A stretch of DNA of 46,822 nucleotides from positions 1 to 46,822 of the forward strand of contig NZ_NIXO01000051.1 in the NCBI RefSeq assembly GCF_002204795.1, in the 5' to 3' direction. This DNA comes from Pseudomonas sp. K2I15 (GTDB lineage: Bacteria > Pseudomonadota > Gammaproteobacteria > Pseudomonadales > Pseudomonadaceae). Position 1 is the stretch's first letter; the number at the start of each line of letters is the position of its first letter. Shown here piece by piece: positions 22,925 to 31,126 of this stretch. Below the pieces are notes generated by a model. The model was not told the origin of the DNA. It did not search any database and saw only the letters and a list, made by a program, of their open reading frames with translations. The translations under genes were made by a program, and so were the position numbers.

Positions 22925-25717
22925 TTAGTGCGCCTCGTCCCAGTTGTCGCCCACGCCGACGTCCACCACCAGCGGCACATCCAGCTTCGCCGCATCGCTC
23001 ATGTGCTCACGAATCTTCGCGCTGACTTCAGCCACCAGGTCCTCACGCACCTCCAGCACCAATTCATCGTGCACCTGAAGGATGACCTTGGCGTCGAGAC
23101 CCGAGGCCGTCAGCCAGTTATCGACCTTCACCATGGCCTTCTTGATGATATCGGCCGCGGTACCCTGCATCGGCGCGTTGATCGCCGTACGCTCGGCGCC
23201 AGCACGCTCCTGAGGCTTGTTGGAGTTGATCTCCGGCAGGTACAGGCGGCGCCCGAACAGGGTTTCCACATAGCCCTGGTCAGCCGCCTGGGCACGGGTG
23301 CGCTCCATGTACTCGCGAACGCCTGGGTAGCGGGCGAAGTACACATCGATGTAGGCCTTGGCGGTCTTGGTGTCGACGCCGATGTCCTTGCCGAGCTTCT
23401 GGGCGCCCATGCCGTAGATCAGGCCAAAGTTGATCGCCTTGGCGCTGCGACGCTGATTGGACGTGACCTCCGCCAGTTCAACCTTGAACACTTCGGCCGC
23501 CGTGGCGGTGTGCACGTCCAGGTCGTCGCGGAACGCATTCAGCAACCCTTCGTCCTTGGACAAATGCGCCATGATGCGCAGCTCGATCTGCGAATAGTCC
23601 GCCGCCAGCAGCTTGTAGCCCTTGGGCGCGACAAATGCCTGGCGGATGCGCCGGCCTTCGGCGGTACGCACCGGAATGTTCTGCAGGTTTGGATCGCTGG
23701 AGGACAAACGCCCGGTAGCCGCTACGGCCTGGTGATAGGACGTGTGAACGCGCCCAGTGCGCGGGTTGATCTGCTCCGGCAGGCGGTCGGTGTACGTGCT
23801 TTTCAGCTTGCTCATGCTGCGGTACTGCATCAGCACTTTCGGCAGCGGATAGTCGTCTTCAGCCAGCTTGGCCAACACTTCCTCGGCCGTCGAAGCCTGG
23901 CCCTTGCCAGTCTTCTTCAGCACCGGCAGCCCGAGCTTCTCGTAGAGAATCGCCCCCAGCTGCTTAGGCGAACCGAGGTTGAATTCCTCGCCTGCGATCT
24001 CGTAGGCCTGGCGTTCCAGGTCCACCATCTTGTTGCCCAGCTCGATGCTCTGGATACCCAGCAAGGCGGCATCCACCAGGGCGCCCTGGCGCTCAATGCG
24101 CGCCAGCACCGGCACCAGCGGCATCTCGATGTCGGACACTACGCTGGCCAAGGTAGGAATAGCCGAGAGCTGCTTATGCAATTCCTGGTGCAAGCGCAGG
24201 GTCACGTCTGCGTCTTCCGCCGCGTAAGGGCCGGCCTGCTCAAGGGCAATCTGGTCAAAGGTCAGTTGCTTGGCGCCTTTGCCGGCGATGTCCTGGAAGC
24301 TGACAGTGTCGTAGTCCAGGTACTTCTTCGCCAGGCTGTCCATGTCGTGGCGAGTCGCGACGGAATTCAACACGTAGGACTCAAGCATGGTATCGAAGGC
24401 GACGCCGCGCACGGTGATGCCGTGTGCCGGGTCGCCACCGATGGCGCAGTTGGCCAGGATATTCATGTCGAACTTGGCATGCTGGCCGACCTTGAGTTTT
24501 TCCGGGTCTTCGAGCAACGGCTTCAGGGCCAGCAGTACGGTGTCCCGGTCCAGCTGTTCCGGCACGCCGATGTAGGCGTGGGTCAGCGGAATGTAGGCCG
24601 CTTCAAAGGCCTGCACCGCAAACGACACACCCACCAATTGCGCTTTCTGCGCATCGATCCCGGTGGTTTCGGTATCGAAGGCGAACAGCTTGGCGTCGTT
24701 GAGCTTCTTCAGCCAGACATCGAACTGAGCCTGGGTGAGGATAGTTTCGTACACCGGCTCCACAGAAGCCGGTGCGATCGCCTCAAGCGCTTCCTCGGCG
24801 ACAGCGGCCGACGGAGCCGCGCTCAACTCAACACGCTTGGCATCGCGCTGAATCTCGTCAATCCAGCTCTTGAACTCCAGCAGCGTGTACAGCTCCAGCA
24901 GCTTTTCGCGGTCCGGTTCGATCAGGTGTAGATCGTCCAGGCCCACATCCAGCGGCACGTCGATCTTGATCGTCGCCAACTGGTACGACAGGAACGCGCT
25001 TTCCTTGTGCTCTTCGAGCTTGGCGGCCAGGGTCTTGGCGCCACGAATCGGCAGGGTCGGCACGATATCGAGCTGCTCGTAGAGGTCCTTCAAACCGCCG
25101 TTAACACCCACCAGCAGGCCCGAAGCGGTCTTTGGACCGATACCCGGAACCCCCGGGATGTTGTCGGACGAATCGCCCATCAGCGCCAGGTAATCGATGA
25201 TCTGCTCGGGAGCGACACCGAATTTCTCCTTCACGCCCTCAACGTCCATGGCGCTACCGGTCATGGTGTTGACCAAGGTAATGTGCCCGTCGACCAGCTG
25301 TGCCATGTCCTTGTCACCGGTGGAAATCACCACCGGCCGGTTGGCGGCCGCGCTGCTGCGGGCCAGGGTGCCGATCACGTCGTCCGCTTCAACGCCTTCG
25401 ACGCACAGCAGCGGGAAGCCCAGGGCGATCACGCTTTGGTGCAGCGGCTCGATCTGCACGCGCATGTCATCGGGCATGCTCGCGCGGTTGGCCTTGTATT
25501 CGGCGTACAGCTCATCGCGAAATGTCCCGCCCTTGGCGTCGAACACCACCGCGAACGGGCTGTTCGGGTACTGCTTGCGCAGGCTTTTGAGCATGTTCAA
25601 CACGCCCTTGACCGCGCCGGTGGGCAGGCCTTTGGACGTGGTGAGCGGTGGCAGCGCATGAAAGGCGCGGTACAGATAAGAAGAACCGTCCACCAGGACG
25701 AGGGGGGCTTGGCTCAT
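22925..25717 (-). CDS. polA: DNA polymerase I
   Basis: A 930-residue three-domain enzyme. The 5'-3' exonuclease/flap domain (about 1-300) has VVFDAKGGTFRDELY and GDSSDNIPGVPGIGPKTA. The 3'-5' proofreading domain (about 325-520) has an intact DTETTG exo I motif. The polymerase domain (about 540-930) has motif A DYSQIELRIMAHLS, motif B RRSAKAINFGLIYG and motif C VHDELVLEV. It performs gap filling and Okazaki fragment maturation. The ATG at 25717 (MSQAPLVLVDGSSYLY) is preferred to a TTG four codons upstream. A GC-rich hairpin without a T run (22891-22911) lies just past the stop. Confidence 0.97.
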   Translation of the reverse strand: MSQAPLVLVDGSSYLYRAFHALPPLTTSKGLPTGAVKGVLNMLKSLRKQYPNSPFAVVFDAKGGTFRDELYAEYKANRASMPDDMRVQIEPLHQSVIALGFPLLCVEGVEADDVIGTLARSSAAANRPVVISTGDKDMAQLVDGHITLVNTMTGSAMDVEGVKEKFGVAPEQIIDYLALMGDSSDNIPGVPGIGPKTASGLLVGVNGGLKDLYEQLDIVPTLPIRGAKTLAAKLEEHKESAFLSYQLATIKIDVPLDVGLDDLHLIEPDREKLLELYTLLEFKSWIDEIQRDAKRVELSAAPSAAVAEEALEAIAPASVEPVYETILTQAQFDVWLKKLNDAKLFAFDTETTGIDAQKAQLVGVSFAVQAFEAAYIPLTHAYIGVPEQLDRDTVLLALKPLLEDPEKLKVGQHAKFDMNILANCAIGGDPAHGITVRGVAFDTMLESYVLNSVATRHDMDSLAKKYLDYDTVSFQDIAGKGAKQLTFDQIALEQAGPYAAEDADVTLRLHQELHKQLSAIPTLASVVSDIEMPLVPVLARIERQGALVDAALLGIQSIELGNKMVDLERQAYEIAGEEFNLGSPKQLGAILYEKLGLPVLKKTGKGQASTAEEVLAKLAEDDYPLPKVLMQYRSMSKLKSTYTDRLPEQINPRTGRVHTSYHQAVAATGRLSSSDPNLQNIPVRTAEGRRIRQAFVAPKGYKLLAADYSQIELRIMAHLSKDEGLLNAFRDDLDVHTATAAEVFKVELAEVTSNQRRSAKAINFGLIYGMGAQKLGKDIGVDTKTAKAYIDVYFARYPGVREYMERTRAQAADQGYVETLFGRRLYLPEINSNKPQERAGAERTAINAPMQGTAADIIKKAMVKVDNWLTASGLDAKVILQVHDELVLEVREDLVAEVSAKIREHMSDAAKLDVPLVVDVGVGDNWDEAH

Positions 25718-25791
25718 GAGCAGGATCAACCTTTTCGGCGGGTCAGGCGCTAGAATAGCCGGACCAATGACGACAAAGGGACAAGGTTATC

Positions 25792-26082
25792 ATGCGCACA
25801 GTGAATCGCTTGTTGTTGACCGGCTTGATTGCATTCCTTCCGCTGGCCGCCATGGCAGCCGACGGGGCTCCTTCGGCAGATCCGGAAGTCACCATTCGCA
25901 CGGAAGGCGACAAGACCATTCAGGAATACCGCCAAAATGGTTTCCTGTACGCGATCAAGGTGACTCAGAAAGGCTTTCCGCCGTATTTCCTGGTGCGCGC
26001 GGACGGAACTGATGCGAACTTCATCCGCTCTGACCAGCCGGATATGCTGATCCCGTCATGGAAGATCTTCGAATGGAAATGA
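25792..26082 (+). CDS. DUF2782 periplasmic protein
   Basis: A 96-residue protein with a signal peptide (about 1-22, ends LAAMAA) and a compact mature domain with the DUF2782 hallmarks IQEYRQNGFLYAIKV and the closing LIPSWKIFEW. Its function is unknown. It sits between polA (divergent, 75 bp) and thrB (same strand, 57 bp), the arrangement known as PA5494 in P. aeruginosa (from memory). It is probably co-transcribed with thrB. Confidence 0.85.
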   Translation: MRTVNRLLLTGLIAFLPLAAMAADGAPSADPEVTIRTEGDKTIQEYRQNGFLYAIKVTQKGFPPYFLVRADGTDANFIRSDQPDMLIPSWKIFEWK

Positions 26083-26138
26083 TTTCTTAACTTTAATCGG
26101 CGCTGCCCACGGCAGCGCCCGTAACGGCAGTTTTAACC

Positions 26139-27092
26139 ATGTCTGTGTTCACCCCCCTGGCTCGGCCCGAGCTGGAAACCTTTCTTGCCCCTTATGGGCT
26201 CGGCCGCCTGCTTGATTTCCAGGGGATTGCCGCTGGTAGTGAAAACACCAATTTCTTCATCAGCCTGGAACAGGGCGAATTCGTCCTGACCCTGGTCGAA
26301 CGCGGCCCCGTGCAGGAAATGCCGTTCTTCATCGAACTGCTGGACGTACTCCACGACGCTGACCTGCCGGTGCCTTACGCCCTGCGCACCACCGACGGCG
26401 TGGCCTTGCGCGAGCTGGCCGGCAAACCGGCGCTGCTGCAACCGCGCCTGGCAGGCAAGCACATCAAGGACGCCAATGCACAGCATTGCGTGCAAGTGGG
26501 CGAATTGCTCGGCCACCTGCACCTCGCCACCCAAGGCGAGAAGGTGTTGGAACGTAAAACCGATCGCGGGCTGGACTGGATGCTCAGCGAAGGCGCGCAG
26601 TTGATCTCGCACCTCGACGTGGAACAACAGCGCCTGCTGCAAGCCGCGCTGGATGAGATCAAGGCGCACAAGGCGCAGATCCTCGCGCTGCCCCGGGCGA
26701 ATATCCACGCCGACTTGTTTCGCGACAATGCGATGTTCGAAGGCACGCACCTGACCGGGCTGATCGACTTCTATAACGCCTGCTCCGGGCCGATGCTGTA
26801 CGACGTGGCGATCGCGCTGAATGACTGGTGCTCGGACGCCGACGGCGTGATCGACGGCCAGCGCGCGCGGGCATTGTTGGGGGCTTATGCGGGCTTGCGG
26901 CCATTTACCGCCAGGGAAGCGGAGCTGTGGCCGACCATGTTGCGCGTGGCGTGCGTGCGGTTCTGGCTGTCACGCCTGATTGCCGCGGAATCGTTTGCCG
27001 GGCAGGACGTGCTGATTCACGACCCGCGGGAGTTTCAAGTGCGCCTGGCGCAGCGCCAGCAGGTCAAGACTCCGCTGCCGTTTGCACTGTAA
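26139..27092 (+). CDS. thrB: Homoserine kinase (APH/ChoK-fold type)
   Basis: A 317-residue kinase that phosphorylates homoserine in threonine synthesis. It belongs to the aminoglycoside-phosphotransferase-like family rather than the GHMP type of enterics. Visible motifs are GSENTNFFISL near residue 28, the catalytic HADLFRDN near 190 and the metal-binding GLIDFYNAC near 206. The ATG at 26139 is 57 bp after the DUF2782 stop. A REP doublet follows 20 bp after the stop and probably ends the transcript before convergent znuA. Confidence 0.92.
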   Translation: MSVFTPLARPELETFLAPYGLGRLLDFQGIAAGSENTNFFISLEQGEFVLTLVERGPVQEMPFFIELLDVLHDADLPVPYALRTTDGVALRELAGKPALLQPRLAGKHIKDANAQHCVQVGELLGHLHLATQGEKVLERKTDRGLDWMLSEGAQLISHLDVEQQRLLQAALDEIKAHKAQILALPRANIHADLFRDNAMFEGTHLTGLIDFYNACSGPMLYDVAIALNDWCSDADGVIDGQRARALLGAYAGLRPFTAREAELWPTMLRVACVRFWLSRLIAAESFAGQDVLIHDPREFQVRLAQRQQVKTPLPFAL

Positions 27093-27112
27093 AGGTCGTA
27101 CGCGGTCAAACA

Positions 27113-27202
27113 TGTGGGAGCGGGCTTGCTCGCGAATGTGGAGTTTCAGTCACCCGATGCGCTGACTGATCCACCGCATTCGCGAGCAAGCCCGCTCCCA
27201 CA
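27113..27202. repeat. REP doublet, family A
   Basis: Inverted copies of TGTGGGAGCGGGCTTGCTCGCGA at 27113-27135 and 27180-27202 around a spacer of about 44 bp, in the convergent gap between thrB and znuA. It can fold into a long stem and probably stops transcription from both sides. Confidence 0.87.
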
Positions 27203-27220
27203 TTGGTGATGCGGCGTCTG

Positions 27221-28150
27221 TCAGAGCGACTCCAGGCACCCAGCCAAGTCATTCCCCAGCTTCTCCAGCACCTGCTCATAACCCTGAGCCGTAGCCGGCG
27301 TATAGCCGCCCAACGCATCCAGCTCCGCCAGCTTCACCGGCAAACCGGCCACCAGCGTTTCCGCCAGACGCGGACGCAACGGCGGCTCGCTGAACACACA
27401 GGTCTTGCCCACTTCCTGCAAACGCGTGCGCATCGCCGCCACATGCTGGGCGCCCGGCTGCACTTCTGCGGCAACGCTGAACACACCGATGTGCTTGAGA
27501 CCGTAGGCGTCTTCGAAGTAATCGAATGCTTCGTGGAACACGAAATACGGCTTGCCAGCGACGTCAGCCATACGTGCCTTCAAGCGTGCATCCAGCGCAT
27601 CCATACGGCCATCAAACGCTTTCACGTTGCTCTGATACCGCTCGGCATTCGCCGGGTCGGCAGCGCTGAGGTCCGCTGCCATGCGGTTGGCGATCACCCG
27701 GGCGTTGACCGTCGACAACCACAAATGCGCGTCCAGGCTGCCCGGGCGATGATCGTGATCATGTTCGTCGGCATCTTCGGCATGGGAGTGACTATCTTCG
27801 GTGAACCTGCGCAGTTTCATCCCCGGAAGGTCCTGCACTGCCACCGTCGGCAAGCTGCGGCCCTTCAAAACACGCGGCAGAAAGCTTTCCATGTCCGGGC
27901 CAATCCAATACAGCAGGTCCACCGACTGCACACGCCGTACGTCGGAAGGACGCAGCGCATAGTTATGCGGTGAAGCGCCCGGCGGCAGCAACACCTCGGG
28001 AATCGCCACGCCGTCCTGCACGGCGGCGGCAATCAGCTGTAACGGTTTGATGCTGGTCAGCACCCGAACCTCCGCCTGAGCGGCACCGGCAAGCAGCAAA
28101 CTGGTGACAAATACGACAAAAACGGGAAAAAGTCTGGACACGATGACCAC
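27221..28150 (-). CDS. znuA: Zinc ABC transporter substrate-binding protein ZnuA
   Basis: A 309-residue periplasmic protein with a signal peptide (about 1-26, ends GAAQA). Zinc ligands are expected in LPPGASPHNYALRPSD (near 60), the SLDAHLWLS segment (near 140) and VFHEAFDYFEDAYG (near 205). A histidine- and acid-rich loop (DSHSHAEDADEHDHDH, about 118-133) is the usual zinc-collecting loop of ZnuA. The start is a GTG, either at 28150 or at 28141 (three codons later), without a clear ribosome binding site. It is divergent from zur, 58 bp apart, with a Zur-box-like site between. Confidence 0.92.
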   Translation of the reverse strand: MVIVSRLFPVFVVFVTSLLLAGAAQAEVRVLTSIKPLQLIAAAVQDGVAIPEVLLPPGASPHNYALRPSDVRRVQSVDLLYWIGPDMESFLPRVLKGRSLPTVAVQDLPGMKLRRFTEDSHSHAEDADEHDHDHRPGSLDAHLWLSTVNARVIANRMAADLSAADPANAERYQSNVKAFDGRMDALDARLKARMADVAGKPYFVFHEAFDYFEDAYGLKHIGVFSVAAEVQPGAQHVAAMRTRLQEVGKTCVFSEPPLRPRLAETLVAGLPVKLAELDALGGYTPATAQGYEQVLEKLGNDLAGCLESL

Positions 28151-28168
28151 TCAAGGAGGCAGGAACAG

Positions 28169-28181
28169 GTAACATAATAAC
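28169..28181. promoter_or_regulatory. Zur box between znuA and zur
   Basis: GTAACATAATAAC resembles the Zur operator core GTTATAWTATAAC; it agrees at 9 of 13 positions outside the A/T-ambiguous centre. It is in the 58-bp divergent gap, so zinc-bound Zur could repress znuA and zur-znuCB together. The match is by eye. Confidence 0.6.
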
Positions 28182-28208
28182 GTCTCTCACAAATATCTGT
28201 CGCCGCTC

Positions 28209-28691
28209 ATGCCTAAAACACCGCTTGCCAGCCGTCCCCATGACCACTCTCACTGCGTGCACACCGCGCTGTCAGAAGCTGACGCATTGTGTGCGCGTCA
28301 AGGCCTGCGCCTGACCGCCCTGCGTCGCCGGGTGCTGGAGCTGGTGTGGCAAAGCCATAAGCCGCTGGGCGCGTACGACATCCTCGGCGTGCTCAGCGAG
28401 CAAGATGGCCGCCGCGCCGCGCCGCCCACGGTTTACCGCGCGCTGGACTTCCTGCTGGACAACGGCCTGGTGCACCGCATCTCATCGCTCAACGCCTTTG
28501 TCGGCTGCAACCACCCGGAACACGCGCACCAGGGCCAGTTCCTGATTTGCCGCGAGTGCCACGCCGCCATCGAGCTTGAGCAAAAAAGCATCAGCGACAG
28601 CATCATCAAGAGCGCCGGCGACGTCGGCTTCAGGGTCGAAGGGCAAACCGTCGAAGTGGTCGGTGTGTGCTCGGGCTGCCAGGGGGCTTGA
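28209..28691 (+). CDS. zur: Zinc uptake regulator Zur (Fur family)
   Basis: A 160-residue Fur-family repressor. The winged-helix part (about 25-90) has LTALRRRVLELVWQSHKPLGAYDIL and PPTVYRALDFLLDNGLVHRI. The dimer/metal part has GCNHPEHAHQGQFLICREC and a C-terminal CSGC; the four cysteines (CREC and CSGC) form the structural zinc site. Zinc loading promotes DNA binding. It opens the zur-znuC-znuB operon; the last base of its stop is the first base of znuC. P. aeruginosa calls this gene np20/zur. Confidence 0.92.
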   Translation: MPKTPLASRPHDHSHCVHTALSEADALCARQGLRLTALRRRVLELVWQSHKPLGAYDILGVLSEQDGRRAAPPTVYRALDFLLDNGLVHRISSLNAFVGCNHPEHAHQGQFLICRECHAAIELEQKSISDSIIKSAGDVGFRVEGQTVEVVGVCSGCQGA

Positions 28692-29476
28692 TGAGCACTG
28701 CGTTAATCCGCCTGGAGCAAGTCGGGGTCACGTTCGCCGGGCAAAACGTGCTGGACAACATCGACCTGAGCGTGGAGCCCGGGCAGATCGTCACGCTGAT
28801 CGGCCCCAACGGCGCCGGCAAGACCACCCTGGTGCGCGCCGTACTCGGCCTGCTCAAGCCCGACACAGGCAGCGTGTGGCGCAAGCCCAAGCTGCGGGTG
28901 GGCTACATGCCGCAAAAGCTGCATGTAGACCCGACCTTGCCGCTGTCGGTGCTGCGCTTCCTGCGCCTGGTGCCCGGTGTCGACCGCGCCCGTGCACAGT
29001 CCGCCCTAAAGGAAGTCGGCGCCGAACAGGTGATCGACAGCCCGGTGCAAAGCATCTCCGGCGGCGAAATGCAGCGCGTGCTGCTGGCCCGCGCCTTGTT
29101 GCGCGAGCCGGAACTGCTGGTGCTGGATGAGCCCGTGCAAGGCGTCGACGTGGCAGGCCAGGCCGAGCTGTACAGCCTGATCACCCGCCTGCGCGACCGC
29201 CACGGCTGCGGCGTGCTGATGGTTTCCCACGACCTGCACCTGGTGATGAGCACCACCGACCAGGTGGTGTGCCTCAATCGCCACGTGTGCTGCTCCGGCC
29301 ACCCGGAACAGGTCAGCGGCGACCCAGCCTTTGTCGAGCTGTTCGGCAAGAACGCCCAAAGCCTGGCGATCTACCACCATCACCACGACCATGCCCATGA
29401 CCTGCATGGCGCGGTAGTCGACGACCCCGTAACACCTCACACCCACGTTCATGGAGATAGCTGCAAGCATGGCTGA
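28691..29476 (+). CDS. znuC: Zinc ABC transporter ATPase ZnuC
   Basis: A 261-residue ATPase with Walker A GPNGAGKT, signature SISGGEMQRVLLARAL, Walker B ELLVLDEPVQGVD and VSHDLHLV. The C terminus is histidine-rich (HHHHDHAHD, then HTHVHGDSCKHG), a feature of proteobacterial ZnuC that may sense or buffer zinc. Its ATG at 28691 shares one base with the zur stop, and its end overlaps znuB by eight bases, so the three genes are translationally linked. Confidence 0.93.
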   Translation: MSTALIRLEQVGVTFAGQNVLDNIDLSVEPGQIVTLIGPNGAGKTTLVRAVLGLLKPDTGSVWRKPKLRVGYMPQKLHVDPTLPLSVLRFLRLVPGVDRARAQSALKEVGAEQVIDSPVQSISGGEMQRVLLARALLREPELLVLDEPVQGVDVAGQAELYSLITRLRDRHGCGVLMVSHDLHLVMSTTDQVVCLNRHVCCSGHPEQVSGDPAFVELFGKNAQSLAIYHHHHDHAHDLHGAVVDDPVTPHTHVHGDSCKHG

Positions 29477-30257
29477 TTTTCTGCTCTACGCCCTGCTGGC
29501 AGGCTTGGCTTTGGCGCTGGTGGCGGGCCCACTGGGTTCGTTCGTGGTCTGGCGGCGCATGGCCTATTTTGGCGACACCTTGTCCCACGCCGCGCTGCTG
29601 GGCGTGGCCATGGGCTTTCTGCTGGATGTGAGCCCGACCATCGCGGTGACCGTGGGCTGCCTGCTGCTGGCGGTGCTACTGGTGACCCTGCAACAGCGCC
29701 AGCCGCTGGCCTCGGATACGTTGCTGGGCATCCTGGCGCCGAGCACCTTATCCCTGGGCTTGGTAGTGCTGAGCTTCATGCACGAAGTGCGCATCGACTT
29801 GATGGCCTATCTGTTCGGCGACCTGCTGGCGATCAGCCCCACCGACCTGGCCTGGATCCTCGGCGGCAGCGCGGCGGTGCTGGTGTTACTGGTAACCCTG
29901 TGGCGTCCGCTGCTGGCGATCACCGTGCACGAAGAACTGGCCACCGTCGAAGGCTTGCCCGTAGCGGCACTGCGCATGACCCTGATGTTGCTGATCGCCG
30001 TGGTGATTGCTGTCGCGATGAAGATTGTCGGCGTATTGTTGATCACATCGCTGCTGATCATCCCCGCAGCGGCGGCCCAGCGCCACGCCCGCTCGCCGGA
30101 GCAAATGGCGGTCGGCGCCAGCCTTTTGGGGATGCTCGCGGTGTGTGGTGGCCTGGCGCTGTCTTGGTTCAAGGACACCCCGGCCGGGCCGTCGATTGTG
30201 GTCACGGCGGCCGCCCTGTTTCTGCTGAGTTTTGTCCTGCCCCGTCGTGGGGTGTAG
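29469..30257 (+). CDS. znuB: Zinc ABC transporter permease ZnuB
   Basis: A 262-residue permease of the ABC-3 family with about eight membrane helices, including the conserved start GSFVVWRRMAYFGDTLSHAALLGVA (near 24-48). It forms the zinc channel with ZnuC and receives zinc from ZnuA. The ATG at 29469 (MADFLLYALL) overlaps the 3' end of znuC. The next gene starts 37 bp downstream on the same strand and could be transcribed with it, though it is a lipoprotein of unrelated type. Confidence 0.92.
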   Translation: MADFLLYALLAGLALALVAGPLGSFVVWRRMAYFGDTLSHAALLGVAMGFLLDVSPTIAVTVGCLLLAVLLVTLQQRQPLASDTLLGILAPSTLSLGLVVLSFMHEVRIDLMAYLFGDLLAISPTDLAWILGGSAAVLVLLVTLWRPLLAITVHEELATVEGLPVAALRMTLMLLIAVVIAVAMKIVGVLLITSLLIIPAAAAQRHARSPEQMAVGASLLGMLAVCGGLALSWFKDTPAGPSIVVTAAALFLLSFVLPRRGV

Positions 30258-30294
30258 ACTTGCTCGCTTTTTGCGCAATTAGAGAGTCGCAGGA

Positions 30295-31014
30295 ATGAAG
30301 CTGTTCAACGCCCGTTATCTGCTCCTTGCCGCATTTTCCTTGCTGCTGGGCGCCTGCCAAAGCACCCCGCCCGTCGCCCCCGCGGCCCCGGACGCGCGCG
30401 CTGCGGCCATCGCACAGCTGGAGCAAAACCTCGCCAGCAGTGAACTGGCTACCGCCGAAGACGAGTTGGCCGCGTTGCAGGCCCAATCGCCCAACGACCC
30501 GGCGCTGGAGCCTTATCAGCGCCAACTGGCCGAAGCCTACTTGCAGCGCAGCCAGATCGTGCTGCAAAAAGGTGACGTCAACGCTGCCGCCACGGCCCTG
30601 AGCCGCGCACGGGCACTGATGCCCAAAGCGCCGGCGCTGACCGGTGGCGTCAACAGCGCGATCGCCCACGCCCGCAAAGTAGAGCTGGATAAGGCCGAGG
30701 CCGCGCTGAAAGCCGCCGAAGCCAAGCCACCGGCCAAAGTCATCGACCCCGCCGCTGAAAGCACCACGGTTGCGCTGAACCTCACCGATATCGAGGCGCT
30801 GCGCCATCAACTGGATGAGATCGCCACCGACGTGGTGAATTACCAGTGTGATGTGAGCATCCAGGCGCCGCGCACAGAGGATTACCCATGGCTGGCCACG
30901 TTACTGACCAAACGGGTGAAACGCATCGATTCGGGGTATGACCTGAAGATTCACCGGCAGATTCTGAAGAATGTTCCGGCGCAGATTGTGCTGATTCCGC
31001 GTAAGACTGAATAA
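30295..31014 (+). CDS. Small lipoprotein of unknown function (PA5502-like)
   Basis: A 239-residue lipoprotein: signal with lipobox LLGAC (cysteine about residue 19-20), then a proline/alanine-rich linker. A long helical region follows (about 35-150), TPR-like in character with regular A/L/E/Q spacing. The C-terminal part (about 165-239) is globular with one cysteine. I do not recognise a named domain. It follows znuB as PA5502 does in P. aeruginosa (from memory). A REP doublet starts 3 bp after its stop. Confidence 0.75.
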   Translation: MKLFNARYLLLAAFSLLLGACQSTPPVAPAAPDARAAAIAQLEQNLASSELATAEDELAALQAQSPNDPALEPYQRQLAEAYLQRSQIVLQKGDVNAAATALSRARALMPKAPALTGGVNSAIAHARKVELDKAEAALKAAEAKPPAKVIDPAAESTTVALNLTDIEALRHQLDEIATDVVNYQCDVSIQAPRTEDYPWLATLLTKRVKRIDSGYDLKIHRQILKNVPAQIVLIPRKTE

Positions 31015-31016
31015 CG

Positions 31017-31107
31017 CCATTCGCGAGCAAGCCCGCTCCCACATTCGACCGCATTCCAAAGGTGGAACTCGGTTAAATGTGGGAGCGGGCTTGCTCGCGA
31101 AAGCGGT
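31017..31107. repeat. REP doublet, family A, inside-out orientation
   Basis: Two family A REP units (31017-31042 and 31077-31107), here arranged in the reverse order to the other doublets (CGCGAGCAAGC first). They sit in the convergent gap between the lipoprotein gene and katE, immediately after the lipoprotein stop codon. Confidence 0.85.
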
Positions 31108-31126
31108 CTAACAAACAACCAATAAC

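Noticed and set aside
22898..24931. A 677-codon plus-strand open frame
   Set aside because: Antisense to polA, with the same arginine/histidine/glutamine-rich shadow composition.
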